This document shows positions 45,587 through 53,322 of a DNA stretch of 64,000 bases, in pieces. The first letter of the stretch is position 1, and the number at the start of each line of letters is the position of its first letter. The translations under genes and the position numbers were made by a program. The notes under the pieces were generated by a model. The model searched no databases, was not told where the DNA came from, and saw nothing but the letters and a program-made list of their open reading frames with translations. Location: positions 744,001-808,000 of the forward strand of contig CANLQE010000001.1 of the NCBI GenBank assembly GCA_947493215.1, written 5' to 3'. Origin of the DNA: an uncultured Sphingomonadaceae bacterium (GTDB taxonomy: Bacteria > Pseudomonadota > Alphaproteobacteria > Sphingomonadales > Sphingomonadaceae).

Positions 45587-46494
45587 TGCTGCCTTTTGCG
45601 AATATCACGATTATCGGCATCGGCCTGATCGGGTCCTCCATTGCTCATGGCGTCAAGGCCAGTATGCCGACAGCGCGCATTACCGGCTATGATGCGGACC
45701 CAGCTGTCCGCGCCCGGGTTCAGGAATTGGGCTTTTGTGATGACGTCGCCGATAGCGCAGGCGCAGCGGTCATTGACGCTGATCTTGTCATGCTGTGCGT
45801 TCCGGTTGGCGCCATGGCGGCAATCGCAGCGGACATGGCGGAAGACCTGCCTAACGACGCCATTATTAGCGATGTCGGATCGTCCAAAGGCAATGTGATT
45901 GCCTCGCTTTCGGCTGCTCTACCGCGCGCACGTATTATCCCGGCGCATCCCGTTGCAGGTACAGAGCATAGCGGGCCGGATGCCGGTTTCGCGACGCTGT
46001 TCCACGACCGGTGGTGTATATTGACCCCGCCCGAGGATGCTCAGGAAGGCGATGTTGAGCGTGTCCAGGCGTTCTGGGAAAAACTGGGTGCGAATATCGA
46101 GATTATGGACGCGAAGCACCATGACCTGGTTCTCGCCGTGACTAGCCACTTGCCGCATCTCATCGCCTATACGATTGTCGGTACGGCGTCTGACCTAGAA
46201 GACGTCACGCGTAGCGAAGTGATTAAATATTCCGCCGGTGGTTTTCGCGACTTCACCCGCATAGCAGCCTCCGACCCCACCATGTGGCGCGATGTGTTCA
46301 TGTCGAACAAAGATGCGGTGCTGGAAATGCTCCAGCGTTTCTCAGAAGACCTTACCGCGCTGCAACGCGCGATCCGCTGGGACAAGGGTGATGAGCTATT
46401 TGACCTCTTCACCAAAACCCGGGCGATCCGCCGCCGGATTATTGAAGAGGGTCAGGACGATGCCGCCCCCGATTTCGGACGAAGTCACGAGTAA
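45586..46494 (+). CDS. Prephenate/arogenate (cyclohexadienyl) dehydrogenase
   Basis: This 302-residue NAD(P)-dependent enzyme begins with the Rossmann motif ITIIGIGLIGSSIAHG, then DVGSSKGNVI, HPVAGTEHSGP (substrate-binding His) and TSHLPHLIAYTIVG. It oxidises prephenate or arogenate on the way to tyrosine. TyrA-type chorismate mutase and ACT domains are absent, so it is the TyrC-like single-domain type. It shares an operon with hisC. Its 3' end overlaps the convergent MarR gene by about 10 bp. Confidence 0.92.
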   Translation: MLPFANITIIGIGLIGSSIAHGVKASMPTARITGYDADPAVRARVQELGFCDDVADSAGAAVIDADLVMLCVPVGAMAAIAADMAEDLPNDAIISDVGSSKGNVIASLSAALPRARIIPAHPVAGTEHSGPDAGFATLFHDRWCILTPPEDAQEGDVERVQAFWEKLGANIEIMDAKHHDLVLAVTSHLPHLIAYTIVGTASDLEDVTRSEVIKYSAGGFRDFTRIAASDPTMWRDVFMSNKDAVLEMLQRFSEDLTALQRAIRWDKGDELFDLFTKTRAIRRRIIEEGQDDAAPDFGRSHE

Positions 46495-46922
46495 GAATGG
46501 GGGGCAATGCGTTGGAGCAGAGAGTCAAAGCCTTCGATATCTTCCTCACTCCAGCGATCTTGAAAAACATCAGCCGACATGCGGTTCAAAGTGGCAAAAG
46601 CTTCGTTCAGTCGCTCTTCGCCGCTTGGTGTTAGAGTGACATAGGCCAGTCGCGCGTCCCGTGCATCCGCTTCCCGCGCGATCATGCCGATTTTTTCAAG
46701 CGGCAAGGTCATTCGAGTGACGGTGGAGGGGTTAACGTGGAGCCTTTTTGCCAGATCAACTCTGCTCAATTTGGATCCTGGCGCTCTTTGCACATAAAGC
46801 ATCAGCAGTAATTCTTTAAGGGCTAGGCCATGAACGGCCGATAATGCGCCCGTGAACCGTTCTTCGAGAATGGCATTGGCGCGAAATATGCCGAGGACGG
46901 CGTTTGAGGATGAATCAGTCAT
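46485..46922 (-). CDS. MarR-family transcriptional regulator
   Basis: I set the start at 46922 (MTDSSSNAVL); the frame is open to 46967, but the palindrome at 46945-46956 would then lie inside the gene. The 145-residue protein has the winged-helix pattern: ELLLMLYVQRAPGSKLSRVD, DLAKRLHVNPSTVTRMTLPL (recognition helix) and EADARDARLAYVTLTPSGEE (wing). MarR proteins usually sense phenolic or oxidative ligands and repress an adjacent promoter. No efflux pump is next to it, so autoregulation is the visible option. Confidence 0.88.
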   Translation of the reverse strand: MTDSSSNAVLGIFRANAILEERFTGALSAVHGLALKELLLMLYVQRAPGSKLSRVDLAKRLHVNPSTVTRMTLPLEKIGMIAREADARDARLAYVTLTPSGEERLNEAFATLNRMSADVFQDRWSEEDIEGFDSLLQRIAPHSYS

Positions 46923-46944
46923 CACTTCATTGAGCACATTATCA

Positions 46945-46956
46945 TTGCATATGCAA
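46945..46956. promoter_or_regulatory. Perfect 12-bp palindrome in front of the MarR gene
   Basis: TTGCATATGCAA reads the same on both strands and lies 23 bp before the MarR start at 46922, among AT-rich promoter-like bases (TATATATTTGCATATG on the minus strand). MarR-family sites typically have TTGC-n4-GCAA-like half sites, so this is a good operator candidate for autoregulation. Confidence 0.55.
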
Positions 46957-47076
46957 ATATATAGCAAATAATAATGAATCTTATGTCAGTTATGCGCTTT
47001 TTATCAGACCCTTTACGCGGTATCATTGATGTTCTAGCTTCGCCTTGGGGTCGCCCAGTTTTTAGCGAGGGATAGA

Positions 47077-47223
47077 ATGCCAAACGACCGTAAGGACCAG
47101 AACGAACAATCCGATAGACGGAAATCAGACCGTCGCTCCGTCGATGATCCAAATTTCCAGAGGCCTGATCGCCGCAAAGGAGAACGCCGGCAAGGGGATC
47201 GCAGAAGCACGAAGCGAGACTAG
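47077..47223 (+). CDS. DRR-repeat microprotein, 48 residues
   Basis: A short gene with GCGAGGG seven bases before its ATG. The product is strongly charged, with repeated Asp-Arg-Arg units: SDRRKSDRRSVDD, then PDRRKGERRQGDRRSTKRD. I recognise no family. The four to five DRR/ERR units are spaced by about three to seven residues, a pattern that could bind nucleic acid or acidic surfaces, or be an unstructured assembly motif. It starts 110 bp after the divergent MarR palindrome and ends 27 bp before the DUF1304 gene, so it may share a transcript with it. Confidence 0.6.
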   Translation: MPNDRKDQNEQSDRRKSDRRSVDDPNFQRPDRRKGERRQGDRRSTKRD

Positions 47224-47249
47224 CCGCCTTAAATCAGGAGAACCGTGAG

Positions 47250-47630
47250 ATGCACAGAATGGCGACAATTTTGATCGGGCTGATTGCCGTGCTTCATCTC
47301 TATATCGCATGGTTTGAAATATTTGCCTGGACCACGCAGGGACCAAAAGTCTTCTCCGTTTTGCCTGCAGATCTGTTCGAGCCGACGAAATCTATGGCTG
47401 CCAATCAGGGTTTATATAACGCCTTTCTTGCCATGGGCCTCTTATGGTCGTTGTTCATCAAGAATGAGGAATGGCGATTCAAGGTCGCCACATGTTTCTT
47501 ATTATTTGTCGCCATTGCAGGCATTTTTGGTGCTGTAACGGTGTCTCAGACAATAATATTCGTGCAGACGGTTCCGGCCGCTATCGCCTTGGTTTTTGCG
47601 TATCTGCGTTATAACCGCCTGACAGGATAG
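47250..47630 (+). CDS. DUF1304 membrane protein
   Basis: This 126-residue protein has four hydrophobic helices: TILIGLIAVLHLYIAWFEIF, AFLAMGLLWSLFI, VATCFLLFVAIAGIFGAVTV and VQTVPAAIALVFAYLRY. The first loop, WTTQGPKVFSVLPADLFEP, and MAANQGLYNAFLAMG are typical of the DUF1304 family. Function unknown. It may share a transcript with the DRR microprotein before it. Its stop meets the metallo-beta-lactamase gene stop on the other strand with no gap. Confidence 0.88.
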   Translation: MHRMATILIGLIAVLHLYIAWFEIFAWTTQGPKVFSVLPADLFEPTKSMAANQGLYNAFLAMGLLWSLFIKNEEWRFKVATCFLLFVAIAGIFGAVTVSQTIIFVQTVPAAIALVFAYLRYNRLTG

Positions 47631-48293
47631 CTATCGCGCCGCCAGAACGTCATCTGCAACAAAGGCATTGGTTTTCCGCTCATAGCCAAATTGGCTGGTC
47701 GGTCCATGGCCGGGAATGAAGGTGACGTCATCGCCTAATGGCCAGAGTTTCTGGGTGATTGCGTCAATCAAATCCTGATGATTGCCACGCGGAAAGTCGG
47801 TGCGGCCAATGGAGCCTTGAAAAATGACGTCGCCGACAACGGCAAGCTTGGACGGTTGGTGATAGAAAATTACATGGCCCGGTGTATGGCCCGGGCAGTG
47901 AATGACGTCGAGGACCAATTCGCCTACGGTGACTTGATCACCATCATTTAGCCAGCGATCCGGCTCAAAGCTTTTTGCTTCCATACCGTAACGCGCGCCG
48001 TCGCCGTCAAGCTGCTCTATCCAGAATAGATCGTCTTTATGCGGGCCTTCGATTGGCAAGCCCAGCTCTTCGGCCAGCATCCCCGCCTGTCCGCAATGGT
48101 CGAGATGACCATGGGTGATGATAATTTTCTCCAGATCGACACCATGTTCCGCCACTGCTGCTTTCAGCCGAGACAGGTCACCGCCCGGATCGCTGAGCGC
48201 GGCTTTATTGGTTTTGGTGCACCACAGGAGCGTGCAATTTTGTTGGAGCGGCGTGACCGGAATAATCACGGCCTTTAAGGGTGCTTCTGTCAT
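47631..48293 (-). CDS. Metallo-beta-lactamase-fold hydrolase (glyoxalase II-like)
   Basis: This 220-residue enzyme has the zinc motif THGHLDHCGQAG, further metal ligands in HCPGHTPGHVIFYH and VVGDVIFQGSIGRTDFPRG, and the C-terminal FIPGHGPTSQFG. These are features of the YcbL/glyoxalase II-like group, which hydrolyse thioesters such as S-lactoylglutathione. Without the long glyoxalase II C-terminal helices it is more likely a YcbL-type hydrolase. Located alone between two convergent genes. Confidence 0.88.
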   Translation of the reverse strand: MTEAPLKAVIIPVTPLQQNCTLLWCTKTNKAALSDPGGDLSRLKAAVAEHGVDLEKIIITHGHLDHCGQAGMLAEELGLPIEGPHKDDLFWIEQLDGDGARYGMEAKSFEPDRWLNDGDQVTVGELVLDVIHCPGHTPGHVIFYHQPSKLAVVGDVIFQGSIGRTDFPRGNHQDLIDAITQKLWPLGDDVTFIPGHGPTSQFGYERKTNAFVADDVLAAR

Positions 48294-48375
48294 AGAAAGC
48301 TATTTGGCGGCGCGATTGCCAAGTTGCAAGGTTTGAATAATGCGTCGGTTCGATATCAATGGCTCGTCGAGACAT

Positions 48376-49779
48376 CTAAACGGTCTCCACGTTGCTAGTA
48401 GGATCGCTCGAAAGAAATTGCCGGACATGGGCCACAAACAGTTCAGAGCTATGTTCCCGCCCGAGCAAAAGGTGATTCTCGGTGGGTAGCGTAACGAATT
48501 CCGCGCCGCTGATCTGGCTGGCCAGTTCCGCTCCATTGGCAACCGGAACGCGATGGTCCCCGCGCGCGTGCATCACCAATGTGGGGCATTGAATTTGGCT
48601 GAGGCGATGACGCACATCAATGTCTGCAAAGGTTTCCAGAAAGCGAGCGGCATTGGCTGCGGACACTGTTTTTCTTTGAAACTCGTCGAAAGCAATTCTC
48701 TCTGCGTCGGTCGCGCCGGGAATCAGCGCCCTGGAAAATAAGTTGCGATAGCTCGAATCGTCGCGATCCCATCCGTTGGCAACCAGCGTGATAAGCGCTT
48801 CTCTTTCGGCCCGGGCTTCGGCGGTATAATCTTCGATGCGCCAACCTGCTGCATAGCCACCCCACAAGATCAGGTGACTGACACGATCGGGGTTTTGCGC
48901 CGCATATTCAATCGCAACGGCCGCGCCTTGCGATATGCCGAGCAGAGGAAAGCGATCGACACCGCTTTGCACAACCACAGTTTCAAGATCAGTCACGAAA
49001 GCGTTAAATCCGAGATCAGCGGTATTCCAATCGGACATCCCGTTACCCCGTTCATCGTAGCGGATCAGACTATGATCCCGCGCTAGTTCCTGCAGCAAGG
49101 GCGACCAAACCTCGCTGTCCCAATCAAGTTCGAGATGGTTGAGCCAGTTGGCGACTTTGACCAAAGGTGGCCCCGATCCGATGCGGGCCCAAGCAATGCG
49201 GGTCCCGTCCGTCGCATGGGCAAATCCAATTTTTTGCCGTGCAAGATGCAATTGGCCCGGTTTTTCGGCGCGAGCGCCGGACCGCACTCCCAAATCCGGC
49301 AGCAACTGTTCGCGTAGTGCTTCCGCCTCTTCGCGCATCGTGGTCAACCAGGCTTGATAAGTGGCGTGATCTGGCAAATCGAGCCCAGCCAGTAGGGGTT
49401 GATCGAGAGCCGCGCGAAGGTCCGCAAATTCCTGTCCCACTAACTCTTCATCGCGTTGTGCGCGTTTGGTTGCATATTTATAGTCTATTTTCACAGCAAC
49501 GGGTTCGAACCGTACCCACTCCCGGTCGGCGACGATTCGCTCGGCCCCCGGCTCGTTGAGCAATCGGCGTAATTTCCATATTGCGGATCTTAGTGCGCCT
49601 CTGGGATCATCCGGGCCCTCCCAGAACAGATCGCATAGCCTTTCGCGATGCTGCGGCTTTCCCGTTAGCAATAGCAATGCCAGCATCGCGCGCGCTTTAC
49701 GCGACGCAGGCAATTTTATTGGCTCACCTTTGCGGCGCACGGACAAACCGCCGAGTACGTCAATTTCCAGGTCGATCAT
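48376..49779 (-). CDS. Winged-helix (BTAD/SARP-like) N-terminus fused to an alpha/beta hydrolase
   Basis: The 467-residue protein joins two parts. Residues 1-95 form a DNA-binding winged helix of the OmpR/DnrI type (VLGGLSVRRKGEPIKLPASR ... ALRSAIWKLRRLLNEPGAER), and 100-170 resemble the start of a BTAD-type helical region. From about 180 comes an alpha/beta hydrolase: oxyanion region, YDERGNGMSD, nucleophile GISQGAA (Ser283), acid in VMHARGDHRVP and His in TENHLLL. Similar fusions occur in regulators of the adenylate-cyclase-associated type. It may be a ligand-hydrolysing or ligand-sensing transcription factor. It diverges from urcA across about 230 bp. Confidence 0.85.
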   Translation of the reverse strand: MIDLEIDVLGGLSVRRKGEPIKLPASRKARAMLALLLLTGKPQHRERLCDLFWEGPDDPRGALRSAIWKLRRLLNEPGAERIVADREWVRFEPVAVKIDYKYATKRAQRDEELVGQEFADLRAALDQPLLAGLDLPDHATYQAWLTTMREEAEALREQLLPDLGVRSGARAEKPGQLHLARQKIGFAHATDGTRIAWARIGSGPPLVKVANWLNHLELDWDSEVWSPLLQELARDHSLIRYDERGNGMSDWNTADLGFNAFVTDLETVVVQSGVDRFPLLGISQGAAVAIEYAAQNPDRVSHLILWGGYAAGWRIEDYTAEARAEREALITLVANGWDRDDSSYRNLFSRALIPGATDAERIAFDEFQRKTVSAANAARFLETFADIDVRHRLSQIQCPTLVMHARGDHRVPVANGAELASQISGAEFVTLPTENHLLLGREHSSELFVAHVRQFLSSDPTSNVETV

Positions 49780-50006
49780 AACTACTCCGTTACTCGCCCC
49801 CGAGAGTCTCTTTGGTCCGTATATTTGCAGCTGCTGTGATCATCGCCACAGATGGTGAGCGAATAATTCGCACAATTTAACGCTGCCTAAAGAAAAAAAC
49901 AACGGAAATGACATGCCCATGAACATGCTGCGTAACACGCAAGGCTACCATTGGGAGCGTGCTTGTTGAAAGTCAGTTCAACTTCCAAAACCAATAGAAG
50001 GAAAGA

Positions 50007-50384
50007 ATGATGTCATTCCCCCAATACATGTTTCGCCGACGACGAAGGCAAGGATCAATTATGGGCTGCGCCATTCTTGCAACGGTAATGCTATCGACGA
50101 CCATTGCTGCTTTCATGCCATCTTCGGCATCTGCAAATAACTCTGAACCCAATATCCAATTGGTGCGCTACGATGGCCTAAATCTAGCCCGCCCAAATGA
50201 TGTCACCAAGCTGCACCGCAGGATCAGCCGAGCAGCGAGGGAGGTATGTTCGCCGCGCGGTATAGTTGCCCTTGCTCGAAAAAGTCAGATCAAGGACTGT
50301 GTCGATGAGACGCGGGCAGAAGCTCTGCAGAATCTTGAACAAAAGATTGCGATGTCGACCGCGACTGTGCGGCCGCAAAACTGA
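50007..50384 (+). CDS. UrcA-family secreted protein
   Basis: This 125-residue protein has a signal peptide (after an Arg-rich n-region, GCAILATVMLSTTIAAF, ending SASAN) and a short C-terminal domain with IQLVRYDGLNLARPNDVTKL and REVCSPRGIVALARKSQIKD, which is the UrcA pattern with two conserved cysteines that likely form a disulfide. UrcA proteins are small and periplasmic in sphingomonads, and their function is not known. AAGGAAAGA precedes the tandem ATGs at 50007 and 50010. A strong terminator follows at 50455. Confidence 0.88.
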   Translation: MMSFPQYMFRRRRRQGSIMGCAILATVMLSTTIAAFMPSSASANNSEPNIQLVRYDGLNLARPNDVTKLHRRISRAAREVCSPRGIVALARKSQIKDCVDETRAEALQNLEQKIAMSTATVRPQN

Positions 50385-50454
50385 AGAAACATTTATCACA
50401 CGACCCTGACGACCTCATGCAGGAACAATAGCCTTGCTGTTTCTCCTGCCAACT

Positions 50455-50486
50455 GGGGCTGCATGAGAGTGCAGCCCCCCATTTTT
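50455..50486 (+). terminator. Rho-independent terminator after the UrcA gene
   Basis: GGGGCTGCA and TGCAGCCCC form a perfect 9-bp stem around a TGAGAG loop, followed by CCATTTTTC. It lies 71 bp after the UrcA gene stop and ends that transcript before the LuxR-type gene. Confidence 0.88.
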
Positions 50487-50540
50487 CAACTCCCCCATTC
50501 TGGCGCGTCACGCCGTGCAGACTTAATGAGAAGGTAATTT

Positions 50541-50834
50541 ATGATGTTGCAGCCGCCCGCATTGATTAACGATCCGGTGCTTACGCGCAGAGAAATCGAG
50601 ATATTAGAATATGTTACGCTAGGGCTGTCTGCAAAGGAAGTCGCTCGGCACGTCGCCATATCGCCGCGCACTGTTGAAAGACACGTTGAGAATGTCAGAT
50701 TGAAACTGCGCGCGAAAAACCGGGCGCATATGGTTGCTTGCGCTGTAAGGGCAGGTTTATTGACCATGAGTGGTGGCCAGCCGCGCGGTATATTCAAGCG
50801 GGTTCCTCGCCAAGGGAAAATGGAACATGTGTAA
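50541..50834 (+). CDS. Stand-alone LuxR-type helix-turn-helix protein
   Basis: This 97-residue protein is little more than the DNA-binding domain of LuxR/NarL regulators: LTRREIEILEYVTLGLSAKE and VARHVAISPRTVERHVENVR, then LKLRAKNRAHMVACAVRAGL. There is no receiver or autoinducer domain. AGAAGG lies six bases before the ATG. Such short regulators either bind constitutively or are controlled by partners. It follows the UrcA gene but after a terminator, so it has its own promoter. Confidence 0.85.
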   Translation: MMLQPPALINDPVLTRREIEILEYVTLGLSAKEVARHVAISPRTVERHVENVRLKLRAKNRAHMVACAVRAGLLTMSGGQPRGIFKRVPRQGKMEHV

Positions 50835-50869
50835 GCTAGCGCTTCTATTTGCTTCCGCTGCGTGAGTTT

Positions 50870-51529
50870 CTAGAGCCGCCGGCCGGTCCATATCACGCGG
50901 CCGATGATATTCACCTCTCGCGGTTCGACATCATCCCAATTGGGATAGCGTTCATTATCACTGCGGATCGATAGTTTTCCCGAAGGGCGTAGCGCCAAGC
51001 GTTTAACCAGCAAGACATCGTCCATGCGCAGGACATAAATACCGTCACGCAGGGGCCGTTCGGCGGCGCTGTGATCGACCATGATATCGTCGCCGTCACA
51101 CAAAGTCGGATCCATCGAGTCGCCATCGACCGAAATCAACGACAATTTGGCTGGGTCCGTACCAAGCTGCTTCAGCCAATTGGCGCCAAAGGCCATAGTG
51201 TCTTGTGCTGCCTCATCATCCGCCAATGATCCCGGCCCGGCGGATGCACCCAGCGCAAGCTGTTTGATCCGCACCATGCTTCCATTACCGTGCACAGTGC
51301 TATTTTTCCCGATTGCCGGTATCGCTGCGCCCAACAGCCGCTCATCAACCGCATAGAATTCTGCAAGCTTTCTGCGATCCTCTTCATCCAGTTTTTTGGG
51401 CGTGCCGCGCTTTATAAATTGCTGGATATAGGCAGGATTCTTACCGAGCATTCGCGAAAGCGATGAAAAATCATCACCGTTTTTTCGGATCAACTGCTCC
51501 AAATTAGCGCGTGGATCATGGTTCGACAT
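50870..51529 (-). CDS. S24-family (LexA/CI-like) repressor
   Basis: I take 51529 (MSNHDPRANL) as the start because AAAGGGA lies five bases upstream. The 219-residue protein has an N-terminal helix-turn-helix (SSLSRMLGKNPAYIQQFIKR) and a C-terminal S24 protease domain: GDSMDPTLCDGD with nucleophile Ser138 and VKRLALRPSG with Lys176. ASAGPG at 95-100 provides an Ala-Gly pair that could be a self-cleavage site. It resembles phage CI-like repressors that self-cleave in response to DNA damage. It diverges from a two-gene operon, with three operator-like sites between (51584-51636). Confidence 0.88.
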   Translation of the reverse strand: MSNHDPRANLEQLIRKNGDDFSSLSRMLGKNPAYIQQFIKRGTPKKLDEEDRRKLAEFYAVDERLLGAAIPAIGKNSTVHGNGSMVRIKQLALGASAGPGSLADDEAAQDTMAFGANWLKQLGTDPAKLSLISVDGDSMDPTLCDGDDIMVDHSAAERPLRDGIYVLRMDDVLLVKRLALRPSGKLSIRSDNERYPNWDDVEPREVNIIGRVIWTGRRL

Positions 51530-51583
51530 GGGTTTCCCTTTGAGCCTCGCCCCGACCATATTCTTCATGGCCTAAAATGGCAA

Positions 51584-51636
51584 TAGGAAATATCCTAGAC
51601 ATGTAGGAAATTACATTTCAAATAGGATTTACCCTA
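51584..51636. promoter_or_regulatory. Three operator-like sites at 20-bp spacing between the S24 repressor and a small operon
   Basis: TAGGAAATATCCTA (51584-51597, perfect TAGGA/TCCTA arms), TAGGAAATTACA (51604-51615, flanked by ATGTA/TACAT arms at 51601-51616) and TAGGATTTACCCTA (51623-51636) share the pattern TAGG-A-rich-CCTA. Their starts are 20 and 19 bp apart, so dimers would lie on one face of the helix. The array sits 55 bp from the repressor start and 66 bp from the small operon start. Confidence 0.65.
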
Positions 51637-51701
51637 TCGCAAGCGAGTCGGTAACAGCCCGTCGAACCTGCAGATAGCCAATTTTGCACGGAGATGAGCC
51701 A

Positions 51702-51890
51702 ATGTATCTATTACGGGAAATTGAGAAATTCATGCGGGAGACCGACATGTCGTGGACCAAATTTGGCCGGCTGTCCGTCTGCGATCCGCGCTTTGTTGAA
51801 GATTTACGCAATGGCCGGCAGCCGGGTCAAAAAATTTCGCAAAGAGCGCAGCATTTTATGGACAAATGGAGGAACGATCATGCCGGATAG
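51702..51890 (+). CDS. Small DNA-binding-like protein, 62 residues
   Basis: ATG at 51702 has GGAG eight bases upstream. The product (MYLLREIEKFMRETDMSWTK ... VCDPRFVEDLRNGRQPGQKI) has the shape of a small helix-turn-helix protein: a first helix, then SWTKFGRLSVCDPRFVEDLRNGRQ, which resembles the recognition region of XRE/transposition-control proteins. I recognise no named family. It overlaps the next gene by 11 bp and would be controlled by the three upstream operator sites and the S24 repressor. Confidence 0.65.
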   Translation: MYLLREIEKFMRETDMSWTKFGRLSVCDPRFVEDLRNGRQPGQKISQRAQHFMDKWRNDHAG

Positions 51891-52248
51891 GGCGCACCAC
51901 AAAAGAAAGGGATCGAAAAACGCGCGGCGCGATGTGGGTGCGTTGCTGATCGAACAAATAGCCGGAATAATGGGATCAGATTATACGGTCATGCTCGAGC
52001 GCGAACGCCTGTGGGCGAGTATTACCTTCTCCGGCACGCGCCACAGCATTGCGATTAACCGGTCCATGCAAAGCGAACCAAGCCGGTTGTTGGTCTTTGC
52101 GGAAAAGGTCGGAACACATGCGTTTGATCTTCCCGGTCATTTTGTTGCCGACGTGATGGTCACTGATTTAGGCGCTCGCGGGGATAGCATGGCGCTTGAA
52201 ATCCTGACGATCATTGATCCGGTGGCATGCCCGGCGACTGGCTTTTAG
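51880..52248 (+). CDS. Hypothetical protein, 122 residues, in the S24-controlled operon
   Basis: ATG 51880 has GGAGG six bases upstream. The product has a basic N-terminus (HHKRKGSKNARRDV), then a mixed alpha/beta domain (ALLIEQIAGIMGSDYTVMLE ... RLWASITFSGTRHSIAINRS, and LPGHFVADVMVTDLGARGDS). No membrane segments and no motif known to me. It is coupled to the preceding 62-residue gene by an 11-bp overlap and ends 4 bp inside the convergent membrane-protein gene. Function unknown; a DNA-damage or phage-related context is only inferred from the repressor. Confidence 0.7.
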   Translation: MPDRAHHKRKGSKNARRDVGALLIEQIAGIMGSDYTVMLERERLWASITFSGTRHSIAINRSMQSEPSRLLVFAEKVGTHAFDLPGHFVADVMVTDLGARGDSMALEILTIIDPVACPATGF

Positions 52249-53285
52249 CGCTGCGCAGTCATTTTTTCCAAGGTACCCAAAGCCGCTTTCAGCGCCGCAT
52301 CCATGTCAGCCTGACGAACAGCGGCGATATCTTCCGGTGATTTTTCAACCTCTTTGAGTGATGGTGGTGCCATCACCGGTGCTTCGCTTACTGGAGCAGC
52401 GACAGCCTCTGCCACCGTCTCTGATACCGTTGGCGCTGCCACTGGAGCGGATGCAGTCGGCATCTCAGCTGCGACAACACTGCCTGCCTCGAGCTGCTTC
52501 AAACGGCGCAAACCGGATTCAAGTCGGTCCGCAAGCTCGGCGATATTCAGATCGGACAGATCCACCGCAGCTATTTCTGCAACGGGGGCTGGCGCGGGCG
52601 TTGGTTGCTGTGCATCCGGTGTTGCGACCATTGGCGGTATGACGTCAGAATCTGGTTGGATATCTTCCGAAGCCATTTGAATTTCTGTTGGAACTTCCGG
52701 TGAAGTCTCCGGCGCTTCTTCTACCGACATCGGTTTGGCTGGCACTGGTTCTTCAAAAGGTTGAATGGCCTCAGCTAAAGGCGGCGATACTGCCGGGGCA
52801 GGTTCCTCAAAAATAGAAGGGCGATCTGGCGTTTGGGGTTCGCTATCGACTTTGCGCAGTTGCGGCAAATCAGCGAGATCCATCACTCTGGCCTTGTCTT
52901 TTTTCGGCTTTTTCAGGAATTTGGTTAGCGACTTGGTGTCAAGCTTGGGCAGGCTAAACCGGCTCTTCTTGGCTTTCGCTTCTTCTTCCAGGTCCAGTTC
53001 AATCGGACTGGCGGCATTAATTTGTTCTCGAAGTGCAACGCCCATGTCAGAGCTCCCTTTACGATTTAGAAAATAATATATGGCTGATGCGGATACCAAA
53101 CCGGCCATGATGGCGATTAACCCGCGCGCGGTGTTGCCAAGCGGCGGCGCTGCGGCGGGCACCATTTCGGAAAGCCCCGTGGCACCGATAGCTGATTCCA
53201 GATAGACGTGCGGCAAGGTGACAACAACCAGCGCCGCGCCAACGCCAGCAGCGGCCGCCATTATTGGATCTTTAAACCGCATCAT
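52245..53285 (-). CDS. Two-helix membrane protein with long Pro/Ala/Glu-rich tail
   Basis: I choose ATG 53285 (MMRFKDPIMA), which has AGGA five bases before it; ATG 53321 is another option. About 346 residues. Two hydrophobic segments near the start (MAAAAGVGAALVVVTLPHVY and GNTARGLIAIMAGLVSASAI) are followed by a basic stretch (LPKLDTKSLTKFLKKPKKDK) and then a long low-complexity region rich in Pro, Ala, Glu and Val. A short helix ends the protein (ADMDAALKAALGTLEKMTAQ). I do not recognise a family. It follows the exosortase-associated glycosyltransferase gene by 37 bp and may be part of that system. Confidence 0.65.
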   Translation of the reverse strand: MMRFKDPIMAAAAGVGAALVVVTLPHVYLESAIGATGLSEMVPAAAPPLGNTARGLIAIMAGLVSASAIYYFLNRKGSSDMGVALREQINAASPIELDLEEEAKAKKSRFSLPKLDTKSLTKFLKKPKKDKARVMDLADLPQLRKVDSEPQTPDRPSIFEEPAPAVSPPLAEAIQPFEEPVPAKPMSVEEAPETSPEVPTEIQMASEDIQPDSDVIPPMVATPDAQQPTPAPAPVAEIAAVDLSDLNIAELADRLESGLRRLKQLEAGSVVAAEMPTASAPVAAPTVSETVAEAVAAPVSEAPVMAPPSLKEVEKSPEDIAAVRQADMDAALKAALGTLEKMTAQR

Positions 53286-53322
53286 ATTTTCCTGCGTCTG
53301 TTCCACGCCGATCTCCGTCATC

